Shown: positions 48,770 to 59,529 of the stretch, one piece after another
Position numbering within the stretch: position 1 is the first letter of the stretch
Layout: the number at the start of each line of letters is the position of its first letter
DNA from: Owenia fusiformis
Lineage: Eukaryota; Annelida; Polychaeta; Sabellida; Oweniidae
Length of the DNA stretch: 64,000 bases
Assembly: GCA_903813345.2 (NCBI GenBank)
Contig: CAIIXF020000001.1
Location: 59,506,270 to 59,570,269 of the forward strand
Reading direction: 5' to 3'
The notes under the pieces: generated by a model
The model's database searches: none
The model's input: the letters and a program-made list of their open reading frames with translations, nothing else
Told to the model about the DNA's origin: nothing
Made by a program: the position numbers and the translations under genes

Positions 48770-50768
48770 TTTACTACCACAACCATTTTACCCAGTATAA
48801 TGTATAACGCATCACAGAGTAAAGTCGTTTAAGAAATATAATTCAAAATCCCTGAGTATGTGACCTTTGATGAAAAGTGCCACGCCCAATTTCTCCCTAG
48901 GATCTCTTTAACATGTTAAGTCAAACAATTGTCTCACGAATATCAACGTAATAACACCAACCAATTCAATCAACACTTTTTAAGAGACTTTACGAATATT
49001 GTAGGTCATAAATCCTCAAATTCTACTTTTCAAATGAATCCATTTTGGATGAATCCATCCAAAAATGTGGGAGACTGGAGGTTTCATAAAGCAGACAGAG
49101 GTTAGCGGTATTGATTGTTTATATATATTTGTTAGATGTACATATTTCAAAATTTGATTACAGTAGATCTATTTTGATTATGTATTCATAAGCCACTTCA
49201 TTGCATGATAATAACTTAAGTTGAAGTTTGTAATCATGCCTTTTTGTTATGTTATTAAAAATATCGTTTTAAATCTAATTTGTAATCCACTAAATTAACT
49301 CCCTTGATGATGAAATGGTCGATTAGGTAATTTGGTTACAAGTAAACCTCCATAAATAGGTCAGATCTTTAAAGCGAAATTTCACACCTTTCAAATGGTA
49401 TATTGATATCTTGGGATAAATTGCGTCATTTATTTCCCTTAGTGGCAGACTTGGAAACTCTCGTTTGCTTAGCTAATATTCCTCTGCGTGGATGAGTGAG
49501 CGTATTTCATAATTAAGATTGGGTGAACATCAAACGTATTTTTTAATAATATTGGATACTTTAGAACTTAAAACATAATAAAGCACATGAGCCTAATCCA
49601 TTAGGGCAAATTATTATTTTTATACATCATATGGGAAATATCAAAGCTCCAAGAGTGGGAAATCCAGGCCTGATTTTGATATACTGTATGACCGTGTAGA
49701 TTGGCATTATTCTTTTAACATCAAAAAGGTTTTCATAAAATGCCAGCGAAGTACAATCATTCTCTCATTCCTTTTCTCTTCACATGCTTAACGCAGCACA
49801 TGGCGTCAAGAGAAAGGTGAAAGTACCATGGTAACAAGATACACTTGTATCTACGAACGTTGACGATCTTAATTGATTATTTGTAAAACGGTTGATGTTT
49901 TATCATCGGCGTTCTGTTCTGCGTGTCGCTATCACGAAAGATTAGCTTATTTCAAAAGCAAAACAATGGAATACAAAAAAATAAATTATAATTTATTTTT
50001 TATTATTTCTGTTTCGTGTTTGGAGTACTGACGAGTAGTGACGAATAAAATACATACAACGTCGTCATGGGTTATGAAATAATTAGATAACACATTAGAA
50101 AACCAGACCATATGAGGTAACACAAATGTATCTTAGGTTTCAGCATGGGCCTTAAAGAGATTTATCTTAAGGGAAGTGCATTATGAAATTAGATATTTAC
50201 ATATCATATGTATAGGTTCGTTCTGTTTATGGAAATATTTTGTCATTAGCTTTACATTTGAGTAGAACTACAATAGTGTTGCAAAGAGCCACATTAAATA
50301 TTAAATTGCATCAAACAATAGAGATTAAATGTTGCAAACAGTCTTCTGTAAAGCATGCCAATTTTCCACGAAAACAACTTCTCTTATTTTTTCTAATCTC
50401 AACTCGTCTTTGCTCGAGGTTTCATTGAGATGGTAATTTTCTCAGACTATACGTGGGTCTACTTATTAGTTTATTATTGACGTGCAATTATTTAGTAAAA
50501 TTAAAGGTAGAGTTGGGCGCAGAGTATGTATCTTAGCTTTATAAAAACTATCATCTGTTCGCGACATCTTTGGTGAAGTTCAAGCTTTGAAATCTTTTTG
50601 TTTCGAAATTCAAAATTGATTCGATCATATGGAAAATGTGGAATAGGGACAGGGATCGAGCCGTCTAATTTCGAATATGTATTGGGGACAACGATGTTGT
50701 TTTCTTGTATAAGACAATCATGGTCTACCAAATATCTCTTTTATTCATTTTATTTTGTTTGCTTTCAG
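48770..50768. other. Upstream DNA / probable GPCR intron
   Basis: No gene recognised. Given the acceptor at 50767-50768, at least the right part must be intron of the receptor gene. I found no exon with the expected TM1-TM3 signatures (GN..V, LAxxD, DRY-like) here. Confidence 0.45.
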
Positions 50769-51910
50769 CGACCTGGGTCTTTTCCGCAGCATGTGCTTTC
50801 CCGCCGATGGTTGGTTGGTCGAGGTACACATTCATCAAAGGCAAGGCTATATGTACCCTTAAATGGTCAACGGAGATTGGCTACACGCTACTGGTGCTTA
50901 TCATGGGCGTCTTTCTTCCATTTTGTGTCATGACAATCTCATACTACAAAATATTCAATAAAGTGCGAGAGTCGAAAAGACGAATCGCTCTACAGATGGA
51001 CAAGTCAATGGTGACCAACAAGTTTTCCTATGAACTGAGTAACAACGCTTCTGGGTCGAGTGCGAGCAGAAAGCAATCCAGTTCCGTAGCTAGACTCGTA
51101 CCTAACGGGACGACAGAGACTGTGTATATTCCAACTATCAAAGTTTCTTCAGAAATGGACGTTGATGTGGAAGAAGAGAGGGAGGAATGTGACTTTGACA
51201 ACGAAGATATGGAAGCCCCTAATGGAAGCGCAGTGAAGCAAAAATTGTTATTTGTAGGGATCAACAATAGAAATGGAATTCATTTAGGGGATAAATTGAG
51301 AAAAGAGACCAGTATGGACAGCTACCTCTCGTCGACGGGTTCGGATTTGGCTCAGAGTGACTGCCAACAGTTTGAATGGGAAACGGAGTCAGCCCCCGGC
51401 GAACTTACTCCACGAAAATATAGTCTGAATTCGTTAAATAGTCAACTAAGTAATGCAGATAGTAACGATAGTGTGATACCAGTGAACAAGAGCGTACAAT
51501 TTCTCAAAACTGGTGATGAGAATAAAAAACGGCGAGGAAGTATACTTAGTCTTAGTCTACCTTCTCCAAGTAGGACATTTCTAGCGCTACAGGACAAATT
51601 CAAAAGGACAAACTTTAAGAGCGACGAGCTACGGATAACAATCACGTTGCTTGTCGTATGCTTTGTATTCCTCGTATGTTGGGCACCTATCAGCCTTGTT
51701 AATTTCGTAGAAACATTCTGGAACTATAGAATTCCCGAAGGGGTTGACATTACCACGGTGTATATGGTGTTCCTTCAATGTGCTCTCAATCCTATCATAT
51801 ATGGTGTCATGAACCGGAACTTCCGGTCTGGATTCAATGACATTTTCTGTTGCTGTTGTGATAGATTAAAAAGGAAAGAATCGACAAAAATGAGCATATC
51901 GCGTCCATAG
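50769..51910 (+). CDS. Class A (rhodopsin-like) GPCR, last exon
   Basis: This exon encodes the C-terminal part of a seven-transmembrane G protein-coupled receptor. A splice acceptor (TTTTGTTTGCTTTCAG) ends at 50768. The exon begins with the last two bases of a codon, then reads 379 residues to TAG at 51908-51910. Exon residues about 1-16 are the TM4 end (TW...PPMVGW). Cys28 is the usual second-extracellular-loop cysteine. TM5 is about 37-62 (LPFCVMTISYYKIF). A very long third intracellular loop follows (about 63-285, acidic near 131-148, a KKRRGS phosphorylation-type site near 252). TM6 has CWAP at 303-306 and TM7 has NPIIY at 340-344. Helix 8 ends in CCCC (360-363), likely palmitoylated. TM1-TM3 must lie in upstream exons that I could not find. 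Family is probably amine/opsin/melatonin-like; ligand unknown. Confidence 0.93.
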
Positions 51911-52244
51911 TGGACAAAATTCAAAATTGTTTATGTAGCGGATGTTGTATTGTAATTTATTGAATCGAAATCATTTATAGTGAATCATTTGTTTAGACTG
52001 AACTTTTTGATATTTGCTTTAATGTCTTGTTTCCAATATGTTGGCGTGACCCGTAATTTCTGTGTGAAATCGATATGATTTGTTGTCCATGGCGCAGACA
52101 CCCCCAAGACCTGACAATGCTATTTAAAGTGATTACAAAGTGGAAAGATACTTAACATTATCTAGGTGTGAACAAAATGTTAATGTGTCAAAATGGCCGT
52201 TATAAGATTTAGGATATTTTAATGAACTAAGTTTTGTTGACTCG
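51911..52244 (+). other. Probable GPCR 3-prime flank
   Basis: AT-rich DNA after the receptor stop codon, presumably its 3-prime untranslated region. No canonical AATAAA signal was seen in the first 250 bases, so the polyadenylation site is not placed. Confidence 0.4.
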
Positions 52245-52673
52245 CAAGGAGGATTGGCTCCCAGAATGCAATATCGATATTCTTGCCATACAGTATATGG
52301 TGTTATGACCTTGACCTTATTTTCACGTAGTAATGTCATGTCAAAATCAAAACGCTCGCCATTTTCCACACAAATTTAAATTGTGAGCTTTGGTCTTTTT
52401 CCAGGCAAAAATCAAAACACACAAGAAGTGAACAATTAGTTCAAATCATTTATATCGCTGATTATCATCATGATAAACCATGACATCTCATTTCTTCTCA
52501 GCCCATGTTTCAGGACGTGAAACAGAAAGATGCTATGAGTATCAGAATGGCTGATTATGAATTTAAAGTAGTCATCAGTTATAATTTCAGAAAATAACGA
52601 CATTTTCAATGGTGTCATCGGTCAAGGTCAAAGTCGAATATCGAGTTGGGACCCTGGGAGCCAATCCTTCTTG
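52245..52673. mobile_element. CAAGGAGGATTGGCTCCCAG MITE, copy C
   Basis: A 429-bp member with inverted ends matching 11153 (CAAGGAGGATTGGCTCCCAG; right end TGGGAGCCAATCCTTCTTG). The interior is longer and diverged but keeps CCATTTT and TTTCAGAAAATAACGACATT. The flanks TTGACTCG and TTGATTCG are similar but overlap the end, so the duplication is unclear. It lies about 340 bp after the GPCR stop codon and may be within its 3-prime untranslated region. Confidence 0.85.
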
Positions 52674-52679
52674 ATTCGT

Positions 52680-53229
52680 ATAGAAATATGTCGAATCTAG
52701 AAAAATATAAGTTTATAATGAATTCATGATAATGAAATTGCAAAAAATGATACATTTTATCAACAAACTTTTTAATCAACGTCAGGCGCTAGTTGGGAAA
52801 AGGGAAAAGAGTAAATTATACAGGATAGTTAGTATCAAAATATTTCAATAGCAATGTATTTTACTGTATAAATGTATTACAATATATGTAAATGTCATTT
52901 AAATTGATTTGTGGGGATGCCAAAATTTTGCTTGAAGCACAATAAATTTTGAATCTGGAATTGATACGTATTGCCCATTGCACGAAAAATCCAAGCTGTA
53001 AATTGAACTACTGGCATGTGGAGGTCTAAGTCTCGTTCACTGATATATGTGTCATATTCTGGATGTTCAGCAGATATTGAAGATATGAAATAACAAGAAA
53101 CCAAGATTGTAAGCAGTCTTACGGGGGTCCTATAGGCAATTTTGACAACTTGAAGGTCAGCGAAAGGTTGTTAGGCCGTTTCATAACTTTTTCCAGGGCT
53201 GGAAAGAACTTTAAGAACACAGTTTGGTA
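52680..53229. other. Intergenic DNA
   Basis: No supportable feature. Confidence 0.4.
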
Positions 53230-53440
53230 CCTACTCTGATGACCTTGACATTTGACCTTGAAAATTTTACCTTTACAACCTCAGTAGGTCTTTTGTGATT
53301 GAGCTAACCTAAATTTGAATCTTTAAAATCAATTTGAAAAATCGATCATCTTTCGGAGGTCACTGAAGTTCAACCAAAGGTCAAATCTAAAATCTAACTT
53401 CAGATTTGAACTGTTGAGAACTTGTACATGATTTTCCTTA
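53230..53440. repeat. Diverged single-copy relative of the 26.7-kb satellite
   Basis: Words such as TTGACATTTGACCTTGAA, AAAGGTCAAATCTAAA and CAGATTTGAACTGTTGAGAA then CTTGTACATGATTTTC follow the order found in one satellite unit at 26.7-29.7 kb, but with many differences and no tandem amplification. Confidence 0.55.
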
Positions 53441-54090
53441 AAAAAGCTAGCTTGTCTTTGCATAAATTAATTCTATTGTCCAGGAGAACTTCCACGCATG
53501 CCAAAGGGCACATCTGCAACAGAGGGTGAAGTTCAAATGTAGCCAACCCACCCAATTCTTGAACATTACACAGCCTATTGAAATCTGCTATTGTAAGTCG
53601 ATGGTAAATTAAGTGGCAGAATTCTCTCGTTGCTAGCAATCGTGTATTCCAGTGTTTTAGAACAGTACAAACATAAATGTATTGAAGAAAAAACGCAAAC
53701 TCTAGCTAAACAGTTCTTCTCTGCGCTATCATTTTTTTAAATTTTTTGATTCAACATGATATTGTAATGACGTCAGTATGAATTAAATGTCCCTTGGTCC
53801 TTGATTGTGATATTGGCTCTCGATCGGAGGGGAAAGGAGGGGGTGTTGGACATTATTTCTTTTGATTAGATCATGGTTTTGGGATATATAGAGTCAATTT
53901 TTCTTATGACAGGTTTACATTTAGAGTCTTCTTGCTAGGTTTCTTTACAGTTGGTCCTTTCTCTTAGGCACTTGTACTTTAAGGTATAGTGCACCCGCTT
54001 CTTCTAGTTAACAGGCTGATTGAATTAACAATGCAATGTACATACGAAATTATGATTTGCAAATTCGTGACTTATTTCTAAAGTAATACA
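53441..54090. other. Intergenic DNA
   Basis: No supportable feature. Confidence 0.4.
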
Positions 54091-54094
54091 TAAC

Positions 54095-54290
54095 ACCCTT
54101 ATCACACAAAACTAGATCTCAACCTATCTTTACAATCTTACAAAAAGTCGTAAAACGGGCTAAATCTGGCTGTGGTCGGGAAATATCTTTAACTTAATTA
54201 CCTACTTCGTTCACACACAGTCTTCAATACGTCCATCTCATTCGCAGTTCGTTCAGGTGGCACCATGTCGTTATGAACAGGTACTGCATT
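54095..54290 (-). mobile_element. CCCTACTATCACACC element, truncated reversed copy
   Basis: Begins CCCTTATCACACAAAACTAG and continues with AAAACGGGCTAAATCTGGCTG and GTCTTCAATACGTCC, which are the complement of the right half of the 41566 element. Only about 195 bp remain; the other half is absent. Confidence 0.75.
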
Positions 54291-54385
54291 TTGATGTCCG
54301 ATTTCAAAATGCCGTCTGAGGTGTTTATTGATACACGTGTTATCAGAGCCATTTCATCCAAATAAGCCTTTTCAAATTGACTAAG

Positions 54386-54990
54386 GTCCATGTGCAGTAT
54401 GGCAAGTGATTTTAGACGGTCATATCATGGGCACTTTCTGGCCATCAATACAGTGGTTTTTATTAATTATAAAACAATATGTTTTCTTTCAAGTGAAGTC
54501 CCCATGGTAGTAAAATATCAATCCAACTCTCTGAAAAATTATGGATTAGGACCACACATTGGCATTTTTTTTAAAAATGGTAGGCTCATATTCTAAAAAG
54601 AGGATCTTGTTTTTCTCAATTTGAACATATCGAAAGTTTCTTCTACACGTTATTAACAATTTCTTAAAAGGGGATGTGTATTGAAATGCTTTAAAGTTAA
54701 AAACCACATATCCAATGTTATTTTCCAGTAGGGAAAACTTGTGCTATCCATTGTTTTCAGCATAGTTTTGGTCATCGAAAATGGATATCTTCAAAACTAG
54801 ACTTTCAATACCATTATACTTTTGAAGAAGTTTTAGACCCCTTGTTGAATAATCTTTTCATGCAATAAAAATCAGAAAAATATCCTCTTGAGTAAATAGA
54901 TTCAACATTTTGAAAAAAATGTTGACATGTGGTCCCTATTAATAATTTTTCGAATTGTTCGATTGATATTTTTATCATTGTTATATATTT
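54386..54990. repeat. GTGCAGTATGGCAAGTG repeat, copy 2
   Basis: The first 230 bp match 31355-31620. The segment 54510-54620 is then repeated in reverse complement at about 54850-54990 (shared words GGACCACA and AAAAATTAT), making an inverted repeat centred near 54740. Consistent with a non-autonomous element whose single arm is also present at 31.4 kb. Confidence 0.65.
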
Positions 54991-54994
54991 CACA

Positions 54995-55762
54995 ATGTTT
55001 TGAACAACTACTTTTTTGTATGTTGCGTCTCAATGGGGAGAAAGGATAATGCAAATTACATCCATGAAGAGGTATGGTTCGAAAACCATAATTTATTCAA
55101 AAATAATAAAAACTTACAAATAGTTTCATTTGAAATAATCTCCCGGCAATAGAACAGAAAAAATATTTTTGATTATCATGCTTGCCAGGTGTTCTACATA
55201 ATACTGTGTTCACTGAATTCAAACCATGGTACAAAAAGATGTGATGACATTTTTTATTTCATATGTTACTGAGTATGCTGTGCAGTGAAAATGCAATCAT
55301 GGGGTATTAATCTTAATCACATATTCATTCATACAAATAGAGCATCAATCCATGCCATCTATTGAGCATATTAATTAACGTATCCTCAGAACATTTAATA
55401 AAAGTACATCTTGTATCAAAAAGGTGGCGCTCCTGTAGAATATTTTCTTATAGTAATTAAAACCAATTTAGACAATTGTTATAGCGAGTGAGTTTTATGA
55501 ATAGAGAAGTCATTCTGGGCTTGGTCGCCGAACAGTCAAATCCAGAAATGTTTATAAAAATTTTCAAAAGTTATAGCAAAATGGATATTATTTGCGACGG
55601 CACCTTTGCGACTGGGTCCGATAGGTTGCGAGGTGGGGTTATACCTTTCCATAGGGCATCGACTTCAGTCGAATAGCGTCTTTGGTTTTAATGGTGATCA
55701 ACCACCTCAATATCAACCGGGCAACAATTATTAATCTTAGCATTACATACAAAATGTTTTGC
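54995..55762. other. Intergenic DNA
   Basis: No gene recognised; a 62-codon open frame at 55488-55676 lacks recognisable features. Confidence 0.4.
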
Positions 55763-55765
55763 TTA

Positions 55766-55917
55766 TGCCTTGGTCACATTTGCTCCGATTTTCACTACGG
55801 CGCCCGGCCGATTGAGTATTTTATTCAAAATTGAAAAAATTATTATTACAATATTGAGCAAAACACTGCAATCGGCCGGGCGCCGGCCGATGAATGGGAG
55901 CAAATGTGACTCAGGCA
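55766..55917. mobile_element. TGCCTTGGTCACATTTG MITE, 152 bp
   Basis: Short inverted-repeat element: TGCCTTGGTCACATTTGCTC at the left, GAGCAAATGTGACTCAGGCA at the right, with GGCGCCCGGCCGAT near both ends. TTA flanks both sides (55763-55765 and 55918-55920). It is a deletion derivative or close relative of the 1.6-kb element at 30377; the first 50 bases agree at nearly every position. Confidence 0.92.
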
Positions 55918-55920
55918 TTA

Positions 55921-56608
55921 ATGTTCGTAGACAGACCCAACTCGACCGAATAACGTCCTTCCCGTTGGTGGATAACTCAGTAACATATTAGGACGTATTG
56001 AAAACGAGGTACAACTAATTGTCATCTGGTTTAAACTGATTAAGGACGTAATTGAACTGCTTGGATACGTTGTGTAGACGAGACGAATGCACAATTTAAC
56101 CCGATCTAAATTTGATACCATGCAACGTACTGCAGACGGAATAAAGACGAGGGGAACGTATTAAAAACTGCTTATGAACGAATAAACAAAAATAGCTATC
56201 ACACCAGAACCAGTTGTCACTGCGTTCTACAAAACGTTGCCGAATCGGTTTTAAACTGTGTGCGAACTACAACGTTCTACGGTCTGTTTTCGAACTTCAT
56301 GGACTTTCCCGGACGGGGAATGTGATTTAGAATTTTGAATCGATTCAAAATTCGATGGCGACCATACCGTTCTGTAATCAGGTCATGATGACCTTCGAGA
56401 CTAAGTGACGCGTTATACGACGTTGCACACCTACGTGGTGCGACCTGAACGAACTGCGAATGAGATGGACGTATTGACGACTGTTTATGAACGAAGTAGC
56501 TAATTATTTTAGACATATTTCCCGACCACAGCCAGATTGAGTCCGTTTTACGACGTTTTCGTAGGACCGGCAAGAACGGGTAAGAACTAGTTTGTTGTGA
56601 TAGGGGGG
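55921..56608. mobile_element. CCCTACTATCACACC element, copy 2
   Basis: Right end AGTTTGTTGTGATAGGGGGG at 56608. An internal end-like TATCACACCAGAACCAGTTG at 56189 is followed by the same body as 41566 (TTTTGAATCGATTCAAAA palindrome, GTGGTGCGACCTGAACGAA). The left terminus is missing or displaced; DNA between 55921 and 56188 has the same GAACG/CGTACT style. It is directly followed by another copy. Confidence 0.75.
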
Positions 56609-56611
56609 TTA

Positions 56612-57425
56612 CCCTACTATCACACCAAACTAGTTCTCACTACGTTCTCGAAAACGGGCTTCAACTGTGTACGAACGGACTAGACCTACTAAGAACCGTT
56701 TGGGATCTATTTACAAACTTCATCGAACGTACTCGAACGGGTAGTCCTCTAGAACTTAGAACATGCTCAAAATGTTCTCGTGGTCGTCACGTTCTACAAT
56801 TAGAACGAGTGACAACGTACTAACGATCCGCGACGAGCTGGACGTTCTACGAACGGAACCGTCGTACTTCAGTCCTACTAGGGACGTTTTAACAACGAGT
56901 TGAACTGTCTGAGGACGTGTTGAGAACGAGGTAGAACTAATTGCAAACGGGTTTAAACTGATTAAGAACGTATTTAACACTGCTTATGAACGAGATAGCA
57001 AAAATATAGCTATCACACCAAACAAGTTGCCACTGCGTTCTTCAAAACTGGTTTTAAACTGTGTGCGAACGGAATGAACGTAGCTGCAACTTTTTAAGGT
57101 CTATTTACGAACTTCATGAACGTTCTCAAACGGGAATGTGATTTTAGAATTTTGAATCGATTCAAAATTCGATGGCGACCATACCGTTCTGTAATCAGGT
57201 CATGTTGACCTTCTAGACTAAGGGACGCGTTCTACGACGTTGCACCCCGACGTGGTGCGACCTGAACGAACTGCGAACGAGATGGACGTATTGAAGACTG
57301 TTTAAGAACGAAGAAGCTAATTATTTCAGACATGTTTCCCGACCACAGTCAGATTGAGCCCGTTTTACGACGTTTTCGTAGGACTGGCAAGAACGGGTAA
57401 GAACTAGTTTGGTGTGATAGGGGGG
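56612..57425. mobile_element. CCCTACTATCACACC element, copy 3, TTA-flanked
   Basis: 814 bp from CCCTACTATCACACCAAACT to AGTTTGGTGTGATAGGGGG, flanked by TTA (56609-56611 and 57426-57428). The sequence after the right TTA (CGAAATATGATTGAG) equals the uninterrupted locus at 16260-16275, where TTA is present once. That supports TTA as the insertion target. A second end-like module (TATCACACCAAACAAGTTGC) lies inside at 57003. TTA duplication and GC-ended termini suit a PIF/Harbinger-type element, though no transposase is present. Confidence 0.88.
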
Positions 57426-58003
57426 TTACGAAATATGATTGAGTTTACACCTGTTTTTCTAAAACGTCTTAGAGATATGTAGGTATACATGTAAAATGAA
57501 AAAAGCAGTTCAGTACTGGTTGAAGTACGGTTCAGCCAATATAGCTATTCCTTTCCCGCTTCTATACTTTTGTATTAAAGAATGCATCGGTTTCACAAAA
57601 ATATGTCCTAAAGACAGCATTGTTAAAGCATGAAAGAGAGCAGGGAGATTTTATACATAAATTATGATTATGATAAATCGCCAGGCAAATAAGTTCTTCT
57701 CAATAATTTTGTGATGATATTGGGAACAAGGGATAAGACAAAAGAAATGACCATGCGACATATGTAAATGGAAAGTTTCAAATGTTAACTTTTAGCTAAA
57801 ACCGATGGATTTACACTCGCTTGTAAAACGTTTTAACGCTAAGACGTCTTGGCTATGACTAGGGTCCTAAAACGTTTTAGCTAAGCGCTCTTAGCCGAGA
57901 GCTCTTGAGAAAATCTGGATTTACATTACATTTGTAAAACGTTTTAACGCTAAAACGTTTTATCCCAAGACGTCCTAGGGATATAGTGTAAATCCAACAA
58001 GTC
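57426..58003. mobile_element. Palindrome-rich element, copy 2 (left end missing)
   Basis: Matches 16260-16850 with high identity, including GATTGAGTTTACACCTGTTT, AAAACGTTTTAACGCTAAGA and AAGACGTC. The left 65 bp of the family, with its inverted terminus, are not found upstream, where the TATCACACC elements lie. It is shorter in one middle segment than the 16-kb copy. Confidence 0.85.
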
Positions 58004-58596
58004 TTACAAAACTATATCAATCTTAAGTATTAAACAGCTTCTCACATGGACACGTAGACTAGAATTTACAAATAAAGTGTAGCGACCAAAACAAGCCAAA
58101 GCTTGATCCAAATTAAAGGCCTGTTGTGTTATGCATGTAACATGGCGTACGTACAGAATAGAACGATAATTCCCCTTTAAGTAAACCAACTTTTGATCCG
58201 TTTTGATAGAATAAGTAAAATTTTATTGGAATTTACTCAAGTACTTAAATACAAGTACATTGTTTGCCATATAGCTTTGGGAGATCTTTTCCGAGCAACT
58301 TTGGCACTTATGCCATCCCAATGATTGTGAAATAGCGAACGGCAACATTAGTATAAGAATACCGACTACATCTTGAAAAGACCAAGTTTACACAGGCCTA
58401 GCCTTTGGACGAGATAAATCGTGGATATAATTTTGGTGAAGGAAGACTTAGCTATGAAGTTAGTTTAAATGCAGTTTTACTGGATCTTCAACAGGATAAA
58501 ATCTTCACCAAACTAACTTAACCACTAATAATTTTGTTGTTATTCAAACGTACTATATTTCCAATATACACATTACATGAAAATCTGTTGTTCGCT

Positions 58597-58797
58597 ATGG
58601 AGCCACGTTCATCTACTAAACGTTTGAATCGCTACAAAGCTGCCAGAGATGACAACGTTTACCATAATGGCTCATCTAGTCAGTCAAGCCAACACCCAGG
58701 CAATGGACACGAGAAATGGGAGAATAATAATGAACAGAATTGGGGACATTTTGGAGGTTATGACAACGGATTCATAGCAGGAATGAATTACAGAAAG
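58597..58797 (+). CDS. Candidate first coding exon, unknown protein
   Basis: From ATG at 58597 the frame reads 67 codons (start MEPRSSTKRLNRYKAARDDN) and then meets a splice-donor-like AAAG/GTATAT at 58797/58798. Composition is hydrophilic and Asn/Gly/Ser-rich (HNGSSSQSSQHPGNG), unlike the Phe/Ile/Leu/Lys-rich chance frames around it, which suggests real coding sequence. The frame remains open upstream of this ATG to 58534. No domain is recognised, no downstream exon was identified, and it could be chance. Confidence 0.35.
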
Positions 58798-58799
58798 GT

Positions 58800-59164
58800 A
58801 TATTAACTAATCTATTTTACATAAAAAGTTCGATCATTGTCATGAATTGCCATTACGATATTATAAATTAAACGTGAGCTGAGTCATTTACGAAATGCTG
58901 TATGAACTTAACGGTGAACAATTGACACATTCACGCCAGTGCTGTTAGTCATGTACAATTATATGCCATTGACATGAATCTTGTTTTGATGAGGTATACT
59001 GGATGACTGTTGACCAATCAATGGAATCACGTCAATATATTGTTAGTCATCTGCAATTAGATGGGCATACGACATGTATTTTGTAACAATTTCCAAATTT
59101 TTACATTATTACAATCTGAAAAAGGTTCAATGAACGGCACAGCAGGGTTCGCAACTAAAGCCTT
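58800..59164. other. Intergenic or intron DNA
   Basis: No feature recognised. Confidence 0.4.
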
Positions 59165-59528
59165 AGCTTGTATTCACGAATGCAACTTTCTACTGTCGGC
59201 TACCGGATTAATGTTTTAATGTTCATAAATCAACCCGTCAATTTGAAGTTGATTTAACGAACAACCCGTTAGTCGACGAAACGTGATCTGTGATCGCGTG
59301 ATATTTATGCATTGTTACGGTTGAATTAGCGAACAGATCGTAGGTTATTGTTACTAATTGCTGCTAAATAGGCAGGCTGTAACTAGTTATTTAGGTCACC
59401 GATTGGGTTTGACGCGATATCTTGCAGCTATACTGGGAGACACGGCTGATACTATTCATATTTTAATTAGTTTGACATCAAGATACGATCAACCCGGTAG
59501 CCGAAAGTTGCATTCGCGAAAACAAGCT
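59165..59528. mobile_element. AGCTTGT inverted-repeat element
   Basis: The left end AGCTTGTATTCACGAATGCA then ACTTTC is mirrored by GAAAGTTGCATTCGCGAAAA then CAAGCT at the right, with GGCTACCGGATT and AACCCGGTAGCC as a second block. The interior has repeated GATCTGTGATCGCG, TTAGCGAACAGATCG and TTAACGAACAACCCG words. 364 bp, no coding capacity, no certain target duplication. Confidence 0.75.
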
Positions 59529-59529
59529 C

